This document shows positions 11,517 to 21,347 of a DNA stretch of 64,000 nucleotides, in pieces. The number at the start of each line of letters is the position of its first letter. Positions within the stretch are counted from its first letter, which is position 1. The translations under genes and the position numbers were made by a program. Below the pieces are notes generated by a model. It had not been told where the DNA came from and searched no databases. It saw only the letters and a program-made list of their open reading frames with translations. This DNA is from Macrocybe gigantea (Eukaryota; Basidiomycota; Agaricomycetes; Agaricales; Callistosporiaceae): positions 1-64,000 of the forward strand of contig SJRY01000213.1 in NCBI GenBank assembly GCA_011319805.1. Reading direction: 5' to 3'.

Positions 11517-12370
11517 GGATTTCCGGCCTTGCGCTGATTGCTTGTGAATTCTCCTCTCATCACATTTCTGTGTTCATCGATGTTTCGTCCAATCGCTCGA
11601 ACTGTCTTGATATATTCATCTCCATCTGTTGGAAGTGTGGAGATTGAGTGTACGGCTTCTGCTGTCCTTCGGTTTAAGCTCTTCTCGAGTAGGAAACGAG
11701 GGGCTGTTCCTGTCATTCCTGCTTTCCCTGCGAGGTCTACGAATTCATCCAGAAATTCGTCAATGGGTCAGTTTCCCTGTCTGATGTTGAATAGTTTGCT
11801 TCCTGCTTGTGATGGCAACATGACGTTGCTGAATCGTGTCTCTATCTTGGTTATGAAGTTGGCCCATGTGCTTTGGTTGGTAGTGGTGTCAATCTTCTTT
11901 GATGCCCAGTGGGCTCCGGGTCCGTCGGTCATTCTAGACAGGACCGCTCCAATCTTCTGTGTATCCATGAGGTCTCCATGTGTGGTTATGTAAAGTTTCA
12001 TCTTCCTCCACCAAATATCGAAGGACATTCGATCTCCTGTAAAGGATTTCGGATCGGCGATGATTCCCTTGTATTCTGTTGTCATCCTTTGGGGGTTTCT
12101 TCGTCGTTCTCCTGGTCTTGGTTTTCTTGTTCCTGGGTCTGTTGTTCTTGGGTCTGCTGTGCTTGTACTTGGGCTTGCTGTTCTTGGAGCTGTTTCTGTC
12201 TTCGCTCTTCTCTCTGTTCTTTCCAGTAGTCTAGGTCGACTCCTGCAATTCTATAAGCTTGTTCGAAATCAGCCCACTCTGCGGCAGTCGGTCTGTTTGT
12301 CTTTGGTAATCCTTTTCGCTCCCTCCACCAATAGTATTCATCCCAGTTGCTGTTGCTTACTTTCACCACG
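11517..12370 (-). pseudogene. family A gag fragment (copy A)
   Basis: This matches the middle and front of the 380-codon Gag of copies C and D: LLEKSLNRRTAEAVHSIS, SFDIWWRKMKLYIT, then the glutamine-rich stretch (QEQQAQVQAQQTQEQQ) near 12130-12200. The two zinc knuckles are missing because of the deletion joined at about 11517. A stop near 11767 breaks it. Confidence 0.75.
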
Positions 12371-12830
12371 GTGGTGCGATTCTTTCCTTATGCAGTGCTT
12401 CAGCGGATTGGTCCTCTGAAGGGGTTCGGCGGCTTCGTTCCTGTGTGTCCTTGACTTTGGTGTCATTCTCGTTGGTTCTGTCATATGCTCTGTGCGTCAT
12501 GCCCTCTCTGTATTAGTATGTCCTCTTCTTGTACCCAGCGATTGTAGTTTTCAATCTGCTGTTGTCTGAAGTTTCGGGCTTGTGTTCATTCCTCTCTTGT
12601 TTTCTTGCAGATCGGTTTGTCCTCTTCTTCAGCAGGAAGATTCTGGTCTGACCACAGCTCTTCTAGGCTTATCCTGTATTCTCCTTCTAGGAAGAGTTCT
12701 GCAATGAGCTGTGCTGCTCCTTCGCTGAGGATCTCAGCGGGCTCGTCTGTGGTGGTGAAGGCAAACTCTCTCAGAAATGCCTGTTCTTCGTCATCGCTAC
12801 TTGGTGTAGGCGTGCGCTCTCTCTTTCATC
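12371..12830 (-). pseudogene. family A leader ORF remnant (copy A)
   Basis: This is the 3' two thirds of the leader open frame also seen at 45618-46271. The conserved TAA before the gag frame is kept (plus-strand CTTATGCAG near 12388). The sequence ends within the frame at the junction with B2. Confidence 0.65.
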
Positions 12831-14470
12831 ATTTTGGGCCACCAGAAGTTGTGCGTGATTAACTCATGTGTTTTTGTTTGTCCTGGGTGTCCCGAGATCT
12901 GATCTGAGTGGTGGATTTCAATGATCTGTTCCCTTATCTTTTAGCTCTTGGGAACATAGTACCATTTTAGCCATGTAACGATTCAGTCGTTTTCCTCCCA
13001 GCCGTGTTCGCCTTCATCAAGACATTTCTGAACCTCGGGCTCTCTTTGTTTCCAAGCCCTTTTGATTTGGTCCAGAATGTCCTGGAATTCTGGTATCAGC
13101 ATGATCTTCGCCATGAAAATCTGGTGAAAATTCTCTGGCTTTAGGAGTATGACATTTTCGTTATCGTTCTCCCCCTTCTCATGGTCTGGTCATCTCGACA
13201 GACTGTCTGCCTTAGTCATTGACTTCCCGAGTTTGTGCTCCAGGACAAAGTCATAGTCCTGAAGTTCTGAGATCCAGCGAGCTTGCCGGCGATTTAGTTT
13301 CTGAGGTTTCTGGAAGTATTCAAGATTTTTGTGATCTGTCCAAATCTTGAATTTATGTCTAGCACTGCAGAGGTATTGGTGCCATTCTTCTAGTCCGGTC
13401 ATAATTGCGAGCATCTCTTTGTTGTAGATCTCATAGTTCTATTCCATCAGGTTCAATGACTTTGACATGAAAGCCACCAGTCTCCAGGTACCATTGGATT
13501 GTTCCTGGGAAAGGATGCCTCCAATTGCATAATTTGAGGCATCGACTTCCATTTGGAATTTTCCATCATCTTGGGGCATTGCAATGATTGGCACTGAACA
13601 GATCCGTCTCTTTAATCCATCGAATGCATCATCTTGGGCCTTTCCCCATGTCCAGTTGGCTTTTCTGGTCAGCTCTGTCAAAGGTTTTGCGATCTTTGCG
13701 AATCCTTCAATGAAGCATCAGTAGAAATTGCAGAAGCCTAGAAATTGCTGGACATCCCTTTTACAGGTGGGTTTTGGCCATCCTCTGACACCTTTGACTT
13801 TGATGGGGTCCATCTTAATGCCATTTTCCGAGATGATCATTCCAAGGTATTCTACTTCCAGTTGATGAAATGAACACTTCTTAGGTTTCAGGTAAAGCTT
13901 ATTATTCTTTAGCTTTTCTAACATGCATTGGACAAGTCATCTGTGTTCATTTAAATCTTTATTGAAGATAAGAATGTCATCCATATAGATGACTACATGT
14001 CTCTGATCGATTTCGTCTTTAAAGATCATGTTCATCATTGTTTGGAAAGTAGCTGGTGAATTCGTCAGTCCAAAGAACATGACCAGGGGTTCGAACATCC
14101 CCCAGTTTGTCTGAAATGCAGCTTTCCATTCATTGCCTTCTTTCATATAGACGTTGTTGTATCCCCATCGGATGTCAAGTTTTATAAAGAATTTTGCTCC
14201 TTTTAATTTGTTGATTAATTCCTGGATCAAGGGGAGTGGGTATTTGTTCTTTATCATCATGTTGTTCAACTTCCGATAGTCCTGTACAGGTCATAGGGAT
14301 CCATCCTTCTTTTTCACAAAGAAGAAAGGTGAGGCCATTGGTGACTTTGACGGTCTGATTCATCCAGTATTCAGATTTTCATCTAAAAAGGTGTCCAACT
14401 GTTTCTGTTCATCTAGCATCAGAGGATAGACCTTGCAATCCTGGAGTTTGGCTCCTGGATAAGTTCAATC
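12831..14470 (-). pseudogene. family B reverse transcriptase / RNase H / start of integrase (B2)
   Basis: RT is recognised by IKLDIRWGYNNVYMKEG, MFFGLTNSPATFQTMMN and the catalytic VVIYMDDILIF. RNase H follows (KFQMEVDASNYAIGGILSQ, KELLAIMTGLEEW, IWTDHKNLEYF). Open pieces lie at 13937-14269, 13718-13924, 13439-13681 and 13190-13414, separated by single stops or shifts. The last part (12831-13190) reads as the linker and integrase zinc region. RT copies RNA to DNA; this copy is inactive. Confidence 0.8.
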
Positions 14471-14886
14471 ACATGGTCCCAAGGTCATTGCGATGGTAGT
14501 TCGTCGAATGATTCTTTTCCGAACACTGAGTCTTTGAAACAGTGGTATTCCTCTGGTATGATTTCTTCAAAGGTTTTAGCCTTTGTTGCTTTTGCCGTCA
14601 CTTCTGCCAGTTTGGAAGCCATCATTTGGAAAGCCCTTAGATGGAACTCTTGGTTCATGTCAATCATCAAGAGTTTCTCTCCATGTTTGAAGTCTACCTC
14701 ATTTGTCTCAATGGAGGTATCATCATCTTTGGGGTTTCCTATTCAGACAATCCGCTGACACTCTTTGGGGCATTGATCAAAAGTGATCTTCTCTGTCTTC
14801 CAATCAATCCGAGGGTTGTGATGCTTAACCCACTTGTAACCAATGAAGATCTGGCCCTTTTCGAGTTCAGTAACCGAGAAGACCAT

Positions 14887-15237
14887 TCACTCGACATGAT
14901 CTTGGATCCAGACTCTTAGTTCAACATATTCGCATATGTTGCCTGCCATGTTACGGGTTCTGTCTGCATTATGGACCGGAATAGGAATCGGATATCTTCT
15001 TGTATTGATCTCCTTTTCCTTAACAAACTTCCAATCTATGCAAGATCCAGTGCATCCCGTGTCAAGCAAGGCCTTCACACTATATGTCTGTCCAGTATCC
15101 AGGGTTGTAATCATCAAAGGTACATCCATTTGGTTTCCGTTGCCACCTCTGACAAATCGTGGCTTTTGTCTGAGGTCAAGCAATGTGTGGAGTGCATCGT
15201 GGTCATTCATTTGGTTAATCTTACGAAGTTTTTCCAA
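14887..15237 (-). pseudogene. family B aspartic protease (B2)
   Basis: The frame contains KALLDTGCTGSCIDWKFV, the D-T-G active site of a retropepsin-like protease, about 60 residues into the piece. The B1 copy at 8160-8440 matches almost residue for residue. The protein would release Gag and Pol products. Confidence 0.75.
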
Positions 15238-15467
15238 TGAGATGTCCTTTTGTCATGATTGATCTGTCCATGTCTTAAGAATCATGTACGCTTTAGACTC
15301 TTCCTGCTGATAGATTTGTTGAGCCACCCAGAGTAGGGTATATCCTTTTATGAGACTGAACTCTCGTGCACCTTCTCGTTCAAAGTATTCTTTAAGATCA
15401 GAAATATCTCTTATATTAATACTTGATGATACATAGTCAGCCGGCGAAGTGGTGCTTCTTCCCAGCT

Positions 15468-16625
15468 CTATTGAAAACCCTGTTTAAGCTCTTCGATCTT
15501 AGCGGTGGTGATAGTAGTCTCATCCTGCATTTCTACATTCCATGTGACATATTTCGGCCAGGGGTTCATCAGGCAGTTATGTCCAATATGTCCTTTCTGT
15601 CCACACCGGAAGCAGTGACCTTCGCGCCTCATCCAGTTGACATCCATGGCATTAGGGTCAGGCTGTCCTTGAGCATTACCGGTCGCTAGTGCCAGAGTTT
15701 GCTCCTTAGGTGCCGTGGTTCCCTGTGCTGGCTTCTGTGTTTGCTTAGGAGTGAATTGCTCCTTCGCACCGAATTCCTTTTGGGCCTGGTGGTATTGCCG
15801 GTCCAGTTCCATTGCATGTTTGTACCACCAGTCGATGTCCTCCTCGTGGACACCTCCTAGTTCGATGATTCGACATCCAAGTGCCTGGTCAAGTCTGTGT
15901 TTAAAGATATCGATGAGGGTGATGTCATTGTATTCCATCAAGGAAGCCCAGCTCTGGAATTCAACTATGTAGTCCTCAACCAGTTGTCATCGCTGCGACA
16001 GTTCCTTAATCCGGATTATTGCATCGTTCCTAGTCTCCGTAGTCATGAAGAACTCGCAGGCTTCTGCCTTGAAGTTCTCCCAATCCTTGAATGGTGGAAG
16101 ATGTCCAAGGGGGTCCGTTCTGACTTCCAGAGTGTTAGCCGTTGCCGGCATAATGATGCATCCGTGTTTCCAATCATCATAGGTGGAGTGATTTCCAAAC
16201 TCCTGCCTGCGTCCGTTTAGTTCTGTCTTGAACTCTAGCCACTCTTGTAGCTTGGAGTCTGCCCAGTTCTGTATGTGTTCGGCCTTGCCTCCCGTGATCC
16301 ATTGCAACATGTAGGTGATCATGTCCCATTTATTGGTGATTTCTTCTTTGTTGAAGTAGACTTCCATTCATCAAAGCCAACTTCCGATCAAGCTGGGGTC
16401 CCCTTTATATGGGTCCAGCGGTTCCGATTTCATTCTCTTGGGCTTCTTGCCCAAATCCAATTCTTCTTTGATTGCATTGACCAAAGTCTGAGTCATGTTC
16501 TGTACCTGTTTGGCCTGCTGAGAGTTGTTTCGAAGGGTGCCCCAGGCTAAGGCAAGAGGGTTGGCAGCAAATAGGGTAGTGAGAATGATGGTGATGAAAG
16601 CAAAGAGGGCAGCGATGAGCTCCAT
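15468..16625 (-). pseudogene. family B gag (B2)
   Basis: ATG at 16625 opens with a hydrophobic stretch of about 25 residues (MELIAALFAFITIILTTLFA and on), then basic and acidic Gag sequence. It ends in one intact CCHC knuckle, CFRCGQKGHIGHNC. Stops near 16370 and 15985 break it into three pieces (16371-16625, 15987-16367, 15468-15941). It is better preserved than B1. The hydrophobic start is odd for a cytoplasmic Gag and is the same in both copies. Confidence 0.8.
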
Positions 16626-17432
16626 TATGGGTGTCGTTCTGGAGTTTCCCTTCTTCAGTGGAGTCGAGGATAAAATTCAAGTTCTGGGGAGTCTTCGTCC
16701 CAAATGAAAATGGAGGGGTTGTGTCGAGGGGAGAGATTGGGGTAGTAATTTGTCCAGTACTCGTACTCGACTTCAACTATGCAGTTTCAAAGGTGGAGGT
16801 TCTTTCAGATGAGAGTGTAACCGATATGTCATCGGTAAAGGGGGTTGCAGCGGATTCGTGTGTAAAAGGAGGTGAGATTGGAAACAGGGCGGTTTTGTGT
16901 GATAGAGTAGTCGATTAGTACCATGCAGGCAGCATGCGACCGTCGACTCCTGCTTTGGTTAGGTCCAGGAAAGGGGATAGGTGCCTGTTAAACTGCGGAT
17001 GGGTCGGCGACAATGATCTTCAAGGGCATGTTTGAAAGGTGGTCGAGGGGCAGGGACTATCCGCATGTCCAAGTCCTCCTGTCTCTCTTGCTGAGGTACA
17101 TCCCAGGTCAACACACTACCCAGTCAAACGCACAGTGGGACTCTCCGAAGATTATCCCAGCACAGCCTTTAGATGCTCAGTTCGGACAGAGTTGGACTCA
17201 ACGTTACTCTTAGTCCTATCGCACATCCAAGTGCTACGAGCAAGGACCTCTGACAGAGACTGGAATATGGGGTTGGCACGGGGTGGGGAGTGGTGGTGGA
17301 AAGTAAAAGTGTTAGTTTCAGTAGGGGAAAGAGTTGTAATGATGCAGCAGATTCCTTTGGTTGCACGGCACTCGAGGCCGTCGGGCAACAAAGGAAGGGC
17401 ATAAAGAGAGAGTAGTGAGGTGCGCTAGTGCT
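16626..17432 (-). other. family B leader region (B2)
   Basis: Between the primer site and gag there are about 800 bp with no sustained open frame of clear meaning. A proline- and threonine-rich frame (about 16650-16776) overlaps the gag start in another phase. The homologous stretch in B1 is 6065-6746. Confidence 0.55.
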
Positions 17433-17443
17433 AGCTTCGAGCT
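17433..17443 (-). other. self-primer binding site of B2
   Basis: In coding orientation AGCTCGAAGCT begins two bases after the LTR end. It is the exact complement of AGCTTCGAGCT at 17531-17541, which begins 32 bases downstream of TATAAATA and so should be the RNA 5' end. No TGG typical of a tRNA-primed site is present. Confidence 0.7.
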
Positions 17444-17445
17444 TT

Positions 17446-17863
17446 TGCTATGCAAAACTAAGTCTGCATGCAGGTCACTCTAACTAACCCTTAGATATGA
17501 AAGGCGGGAATAAGAATGCTATTACTAGCCAGCTCGAAGCTGGATTCTACTATGTACAATTTCAGTATTTATATGTTACGACTATCTAGCATGGACCATG
17601 ACTATGCTATCCTCATATTACATAGAACCCTCAACCCTTGTCCATCTGAATAAGGATTTGGCTGCACTCCACATGTTGTCCTGCAGGTGCTGTGTAATAA
17701 CCCTTTGCCCTGATCAGCACTGACGCGTTCATTGTTGTAAGGTTTCCTCGAGTTGTCGCATTGTATCTTGTTTGTTGCGTCACATTTGTGTCATGTGTTC
17801 ATCATGTGGCTTTTGAGTCATGTGTCCATTGTCAAGATAACGATTGGTCCTGAAATCGTAACA
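17446..17863 (-). repeat. family B LTR (5' LTR of B2)
   Basis: The LTR is 418 bp with TGTTACGATTTC at the coding start (17863) and TTTTGCATAGCA at its end. A TATAAATA box (about 17566-17573) and predicted RNA start at 17541 lie within it. Confidence 0.9.
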
Positions 17864-18550
17864 AATGTCTCATCCTTTCTTTTATCCCAGATCTTGTTCA
17901 TATCATGCCACAGGTACTTATCAATCCTGAGGAGCATGGTATGCAAAATCTCACAAGGGCTATCGCAATGTGGGTCAAGACCTGATTGAATTGAGCTTCT
18001 TGTCAGTGTGTGTCGTGTTCCATGGCAACAGTTCATGGTGACTTACCAGCAACTCCAAACAGAGCATTATAGTGATCTCCCAGATGCAATTTCTTCTGCT
18101 GCCCTATTTGACGTGAATATGGCAGGGAGGTGGAAGGTCCGAATGATCAATGTACATTGTCTTTCATCCAACTATTCATATCTTTCCAGCAGTTGAGTTA
18201 GAACCCATTCGAACACCTCTTTTTGTATCTGTTTCTTAAGTTCCATCTTGACATCCTTACGAGTGGATGCTTTCAAGCACTTATCATTCAGCCGTGGATC
18301 CCTTGTCACAATGGAAGATATCCGATCATGCTGCATTTCATGGGCTTTCTCTATCATCTTCTGCATCCAGTATATTGCAGTCTTGTCCTTGACTCCAGTT
18401 TCTGTTTGAAGCTTATCAACAGTGTCTTGCACTCCAAGGCCTGTAGTCCAGATCTGATCATGAATAGCCTTCACTGTTGCTTCTTTTGTCCGTGGAATTC
18501 CTTCCTATAAGCCTCTGGTCAACTCTCGATTCTCACAATGTGAAGATAAA
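17864..18550 (-). pseudogene. Plavaka-type transposase, fragment 4 of 5
   Basis: This is the centre-to-C-terminal part of the transposase on the minus strand. It contains a helical region (DTVDKLQTETGVKDKTAIYW, KMELKKQIQKEVFEWVLTQL), several stops, then PCEILHTMLLRIDKYLW, a strongly conserved segment in this family. It stops at KDETF, where family B copy B2 inserted (duplication ACATT). The reading frame continues in phase at 47191 on the other strand. The right edge at 18550 is the solo LTR insertion with duplication ATAAA. Confidence 0.75.
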
Positions 18551-18870
18551 TGTTACAGACGTCGCCCAAAGGACCATTCATTTTCTTATCTTATCTTTCC
18601 CATATCCCTTATCTCCCCCATCATGCTGTGCAGTGCGCAGCCATCGAGTCATCCCACTTCCCTAGTCATCCTGAGTCATCTCCTTCTAGTCTTACTCATC
18701 CACAGTCCACAGCATTGCGCAGCCCATGGTCCATGCTCGAGTACTGTAATGTATATAAGGACTCCCAGATGTACCAGTAGCGCTAGGCTTAATATTCCTT
18801 TTGCCATCATCTCAAAACCACTCTCGCACTTAGTCTGCCCGAGTCCTTCTGAGATTCATCTAGCCTAACA
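18551..18870 (+). repeat. solo family A LTR
   Basis: A complete 320-bp LTR lies in plus orientation. It is flanked by the 5-bp duplication ATAAA (18546-18550 and 18871-18875), so it is a solo LTR left by recombination between the two LTRs of one inserted element. It interrupts the Plavaka gene. Confidence 0.95.
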
Positions 18871-20099
18871 ATAAAAGCCTCTGTTCTCTTGCCGTCCTCA
18901 CCCTGAAGAGTGCCTCGTAACCTTGCTCAGTCTCCCATTCCTTGTCTCCTCCACCTGAATTGTCTTTTTGATACTATTGTTTAGCCTTGAGTCCAGTGGT
19001 AGAAGATGACTCTGCTTGTTGCAGATTATCAGCTGGCAGAAGGTGTGCATGTATCTGAAAGATGATAGGCTGCTTCAGCTGACAATCGTATGCCTCGTTC
19101 CATTTGTTGGACAAATCTTCCTGCAGAGCATCGAGCAATTCTGTCGAAGTCATGTGTTGGGAGGTTGAACAAAAGTGAATGAAGTACTCTTGCTTTAGTT
19201 TCCGATAGGGCAAGTTGATGTTAGCCATGTAGACATTGGTATGTGCATTATACTGCTTGCTTTGATTGCCAGAAACATCGTCAACCCAGGGCATGATCTG
19301 CAATACAAAAGCAGGACGGCCATCCACGGCAATGTGTACAGGATGAGGCATTTGTATTCTTACTGGCATACCACTCAGAGTATCTGTGAAGTTTGCAATG
19401 TAAGCCCTGTCTCTTTTCTGCATGAATTGGTTAATCACCTTGTAGCGTTATGTAGTCTAGCTGTTCAATCAAGTCGAGATAGCTATACAACAGCTCTGTT
19501 GCAGGTATGAGTTTGAACTCCAGGTCTTGCAGCTCAAAGCCACCCAACTGAAGAGTTCACAATCAACATCATGGTTGTCAAATCATTGATTGAAAGGAAG
19601 TACCATGTTCTGAATAAAATAGTAGACTTCTACACACTCTCGACTTTCATAGATCACCCATTGTCTTGGTATGACATATCTCCCTACCCTTGTCTGGGCG
19701 AGCTCATTGACATAGAAATACTTATGTGAGTGTTCCCAATCAGCCCACATTGGACTCAATGAATCAAGATCGACCTCACTGACATATTTCTTTCCCTGCT
19801 AGAACTTGGTGAACATTGACGTGATCTCAGGATAAACTTGAATATCCTTTTGAACCAGTGGATTGGCCCAGTCATAAAGGTGTCTCGGTAAGTTGATTCA
19901 TTACAGCATTGATGAGGGCAGGTTAACAAACAAGGGTTATCAGGTCAACAGGATGGTTCATATGGAAATGATTTCCCATAGCTGAGACATGCAGACGTGT
20001 TTTCAGTTCTTTCATTTCCTCCGCAAGCTGTGTTTGAACCTTCTGCAATGCAGAAAATAATGGTACGTTTGGTGTTCCACATTCGCGCATGGCCCATAT
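18871..20099 (-). pseudogene. Plavaka-type transposase, fragment 3 of 5
   Basis: The best preserved open piece is 18974-19438. It holds PYRKLKQEYFIHFCSTSQHM and HAHLLPADNLQQAESSS, resembling the conserved QEYFxHFxxTSPHA and DxPADNPQQSE segments of basidiomycete Plavaka transposases, and upstream the YIANFTDTLSG and MPWVDDVSGNQSKQYNAH blocks, the latter resembling the acidic catalytic core. The motifs are from memory of the family. Sequence from 19440 to 20099 codes for further N-terminal parts with stops. Confidence 0.75.
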
Positions 20100-20419
20100 T
20101 GTTACAGACGCCGCCCAAAGGACTATTCATTTTCTTATCTTATCTTTCCCACATCCCTTATCTCCCCCATCATGCTGCGCAGCGCGCAGCCATCGAGTCA
20201 TCTCACTTCCCTAGTCATCCTGAGTCATCTCCTTCCAGTCTTACTCATCCGCAGTCCACAGCATTGCGCAGCCCATGGTCCGTGCTCGAGTACTGTAGTG
20301 TATATAAGGACTCCCAGATGTACCAGTAACGCTAGGCTTAATATTCCTTTTGCCATCATCTCAAGACCACTCTCGCACTTAGTCTGCCCGAGTCCTTCTG
20401 AGATTCGTCTAGCCTAACA
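20100..20419 (+). repeat. solo family A LTR
   Basis: A 320-bp LTR is flanked by CATAT (20095-20099 and 20420-20424). It shares the AACGCT and CACTAC-type variants of copy D, so it is of the same young subfamily. It is inserted in the Plavaka gene. Confidence 0.95.
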
Positions 20420-20593
20420 CATATAAATGCTTTCATTTGATCATCTGATAGACAAAGCCGTGGAAGGTTATCAAGTGCATCAAGATAAAACATCTTACAT
20501 GCCATTCATCAATCATGAGTCTTCCTGTGCAAGTATTCCAAATGTACCATTTTTGATTTATATAGCATCCAGGTATCATCTTGGCCTTCATCC
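20420..20593 (-). pseudogene. Plavaka-type transposase, fragment 2 of 5
   Basis: This is a 174-bp host piece between the solo LTR at 20419 and copy C at 20594. It joins fragment 3 at CATAT and fragment 1 at CATCC when the insertions are removed. By itself it codes for too little to identify. Confidence 0.6.
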
Positions 20594-20912
20594 TGTTAGG
20601 CTAGACGAATCTCAGAAGGACTCGGGCAGACTAAGAGCAAGAGTGGTCTTGAGATGATGGCAAAAGGAATATTAAGCCTAGCGCTACTGGTACATCTGGG
20701 AGTCCTTATATACATTACAGTACTCGAGCACGGACCATGGGCTGCGCAATGCTGTGGACTGCGGATGAGTAAGACTGGAAGGAGATGACTCAGGGTGACT
20801 AGGGAAGTGGGATGACTCGATGGCTGCGCGCTGCGCAGCATGACAGGGGAGATAAGGGATGTGGGAAGATAAGATAAGAAAATGAATAGTCCTTTGGGCA
20901 ACGTCTGTAACA
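20594..20912 (-). repeat. 3' LTR of copy C
   Basis: TGTTAG...TAACA ends on the plus strand, 319 bp. To its right lies the purine tract (coding GAGAGGGTGA). Confidence 0.95.
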
Positions 20913-20948
20913 TCACCCTCTCTGTAGATTCGCGTCCTCGCGAAAAAC

Positions 20949-21347
20949 CTTAGTCCAGCTGTCCCCACCCAGTATTGGTCTCCCAGGCAGTCGCGGCACG
21001 CGGGGCCCATGTATGAATGAGCTCTTCATTATAGGCGCGGATGTGATGGAGTGTGGTGGCGAGGAGTTTAAGTCGCCGGTTTTCTGTGCGAAGCATTTCC
21101 ATCACTTCGCGAAGCGCGATACGTTCAGCTGCAGTGGGGCCGGTCCCATCAGGGGTTCGTCCGGTCCAGAGGTGTGTGCGGATGGTCATAACATAGCGCA
21201 TATACACACCAAGTGTGATGGCGAGGGGGTCCATGTAGTCGCTAGCATTGAGAATCCTTGCCAGATTCTCGAGGTCGCTTGGGCGGTTGGGGTAGGTGCA
21301 CGGCTGCCCTCACTGCTGTCGATGCTGATGGGGGCGTTGGTGGTCAT
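20949..21347 (-). pseudogene. family A ORF3 (copy C), frameshifted
   Basis: It starts with ATG at 21347, overlapping the pol stop as ATGA. A missing G near 21290 shifts the frame after about 20 codons, and the remainder (20950-21234) is open and near-identical to the intact versions. Function unknown. Confidence 0.65.

Larger units (their letters stand above)
9282..12830 (-). mobile_element. family A chromovirus, copy A, internally deleted and 5'-truncated
   Basis: Only one LTR remains (9282-9601, the 3' LTR). Going leftward in coding terms there is ORF3 (9639-10037), chromodomain and integrase (about 10040-11516), then an abrupt join at about 11517 to gag sequence, so protease, RT, RNase H and the gag zinc knuckles are deleted. 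Gag remnants span about 11517-12370 and the AUG-poor leader ORF 12370-12830. At about 12830 the element stops inside the leader ORF and joins family B integrase of B2 with no LTR or target duplication. It was inserted into B1 (flank GAAAC at 9277-9281). Confidence 0.85.
12831..17863 (-). mobile_element. family B Ty3/Gypsy element, copy B2 (5' LTR to integrase N-terminus)
   Basis: The coding strand is minus: 5' LTR 17446-17863, leader to about 16626, gag, protease, RT/RNase H and the start of integrase, ending at the 12830 junction. The flank next to the LTR is ACATT in coding orientation (plus-strand AATGT, 17864-17868). The same ACATT follows a family B 3' LTR at 47190, and both abut halves of one transposase gene. 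So B2's own 3' LTR is the one at 46780-47190, and an inversion has separated them. Confidence 0.85.

Noticed and set aside
5636..17863. B1 and B2 as the two ends of one family B element
   Set aside because: Both outer LTRs are 5' LTRs facing inward and the flanks differ (GGGAT and ACATT). B2's true partner LTR is at 46780-47190.
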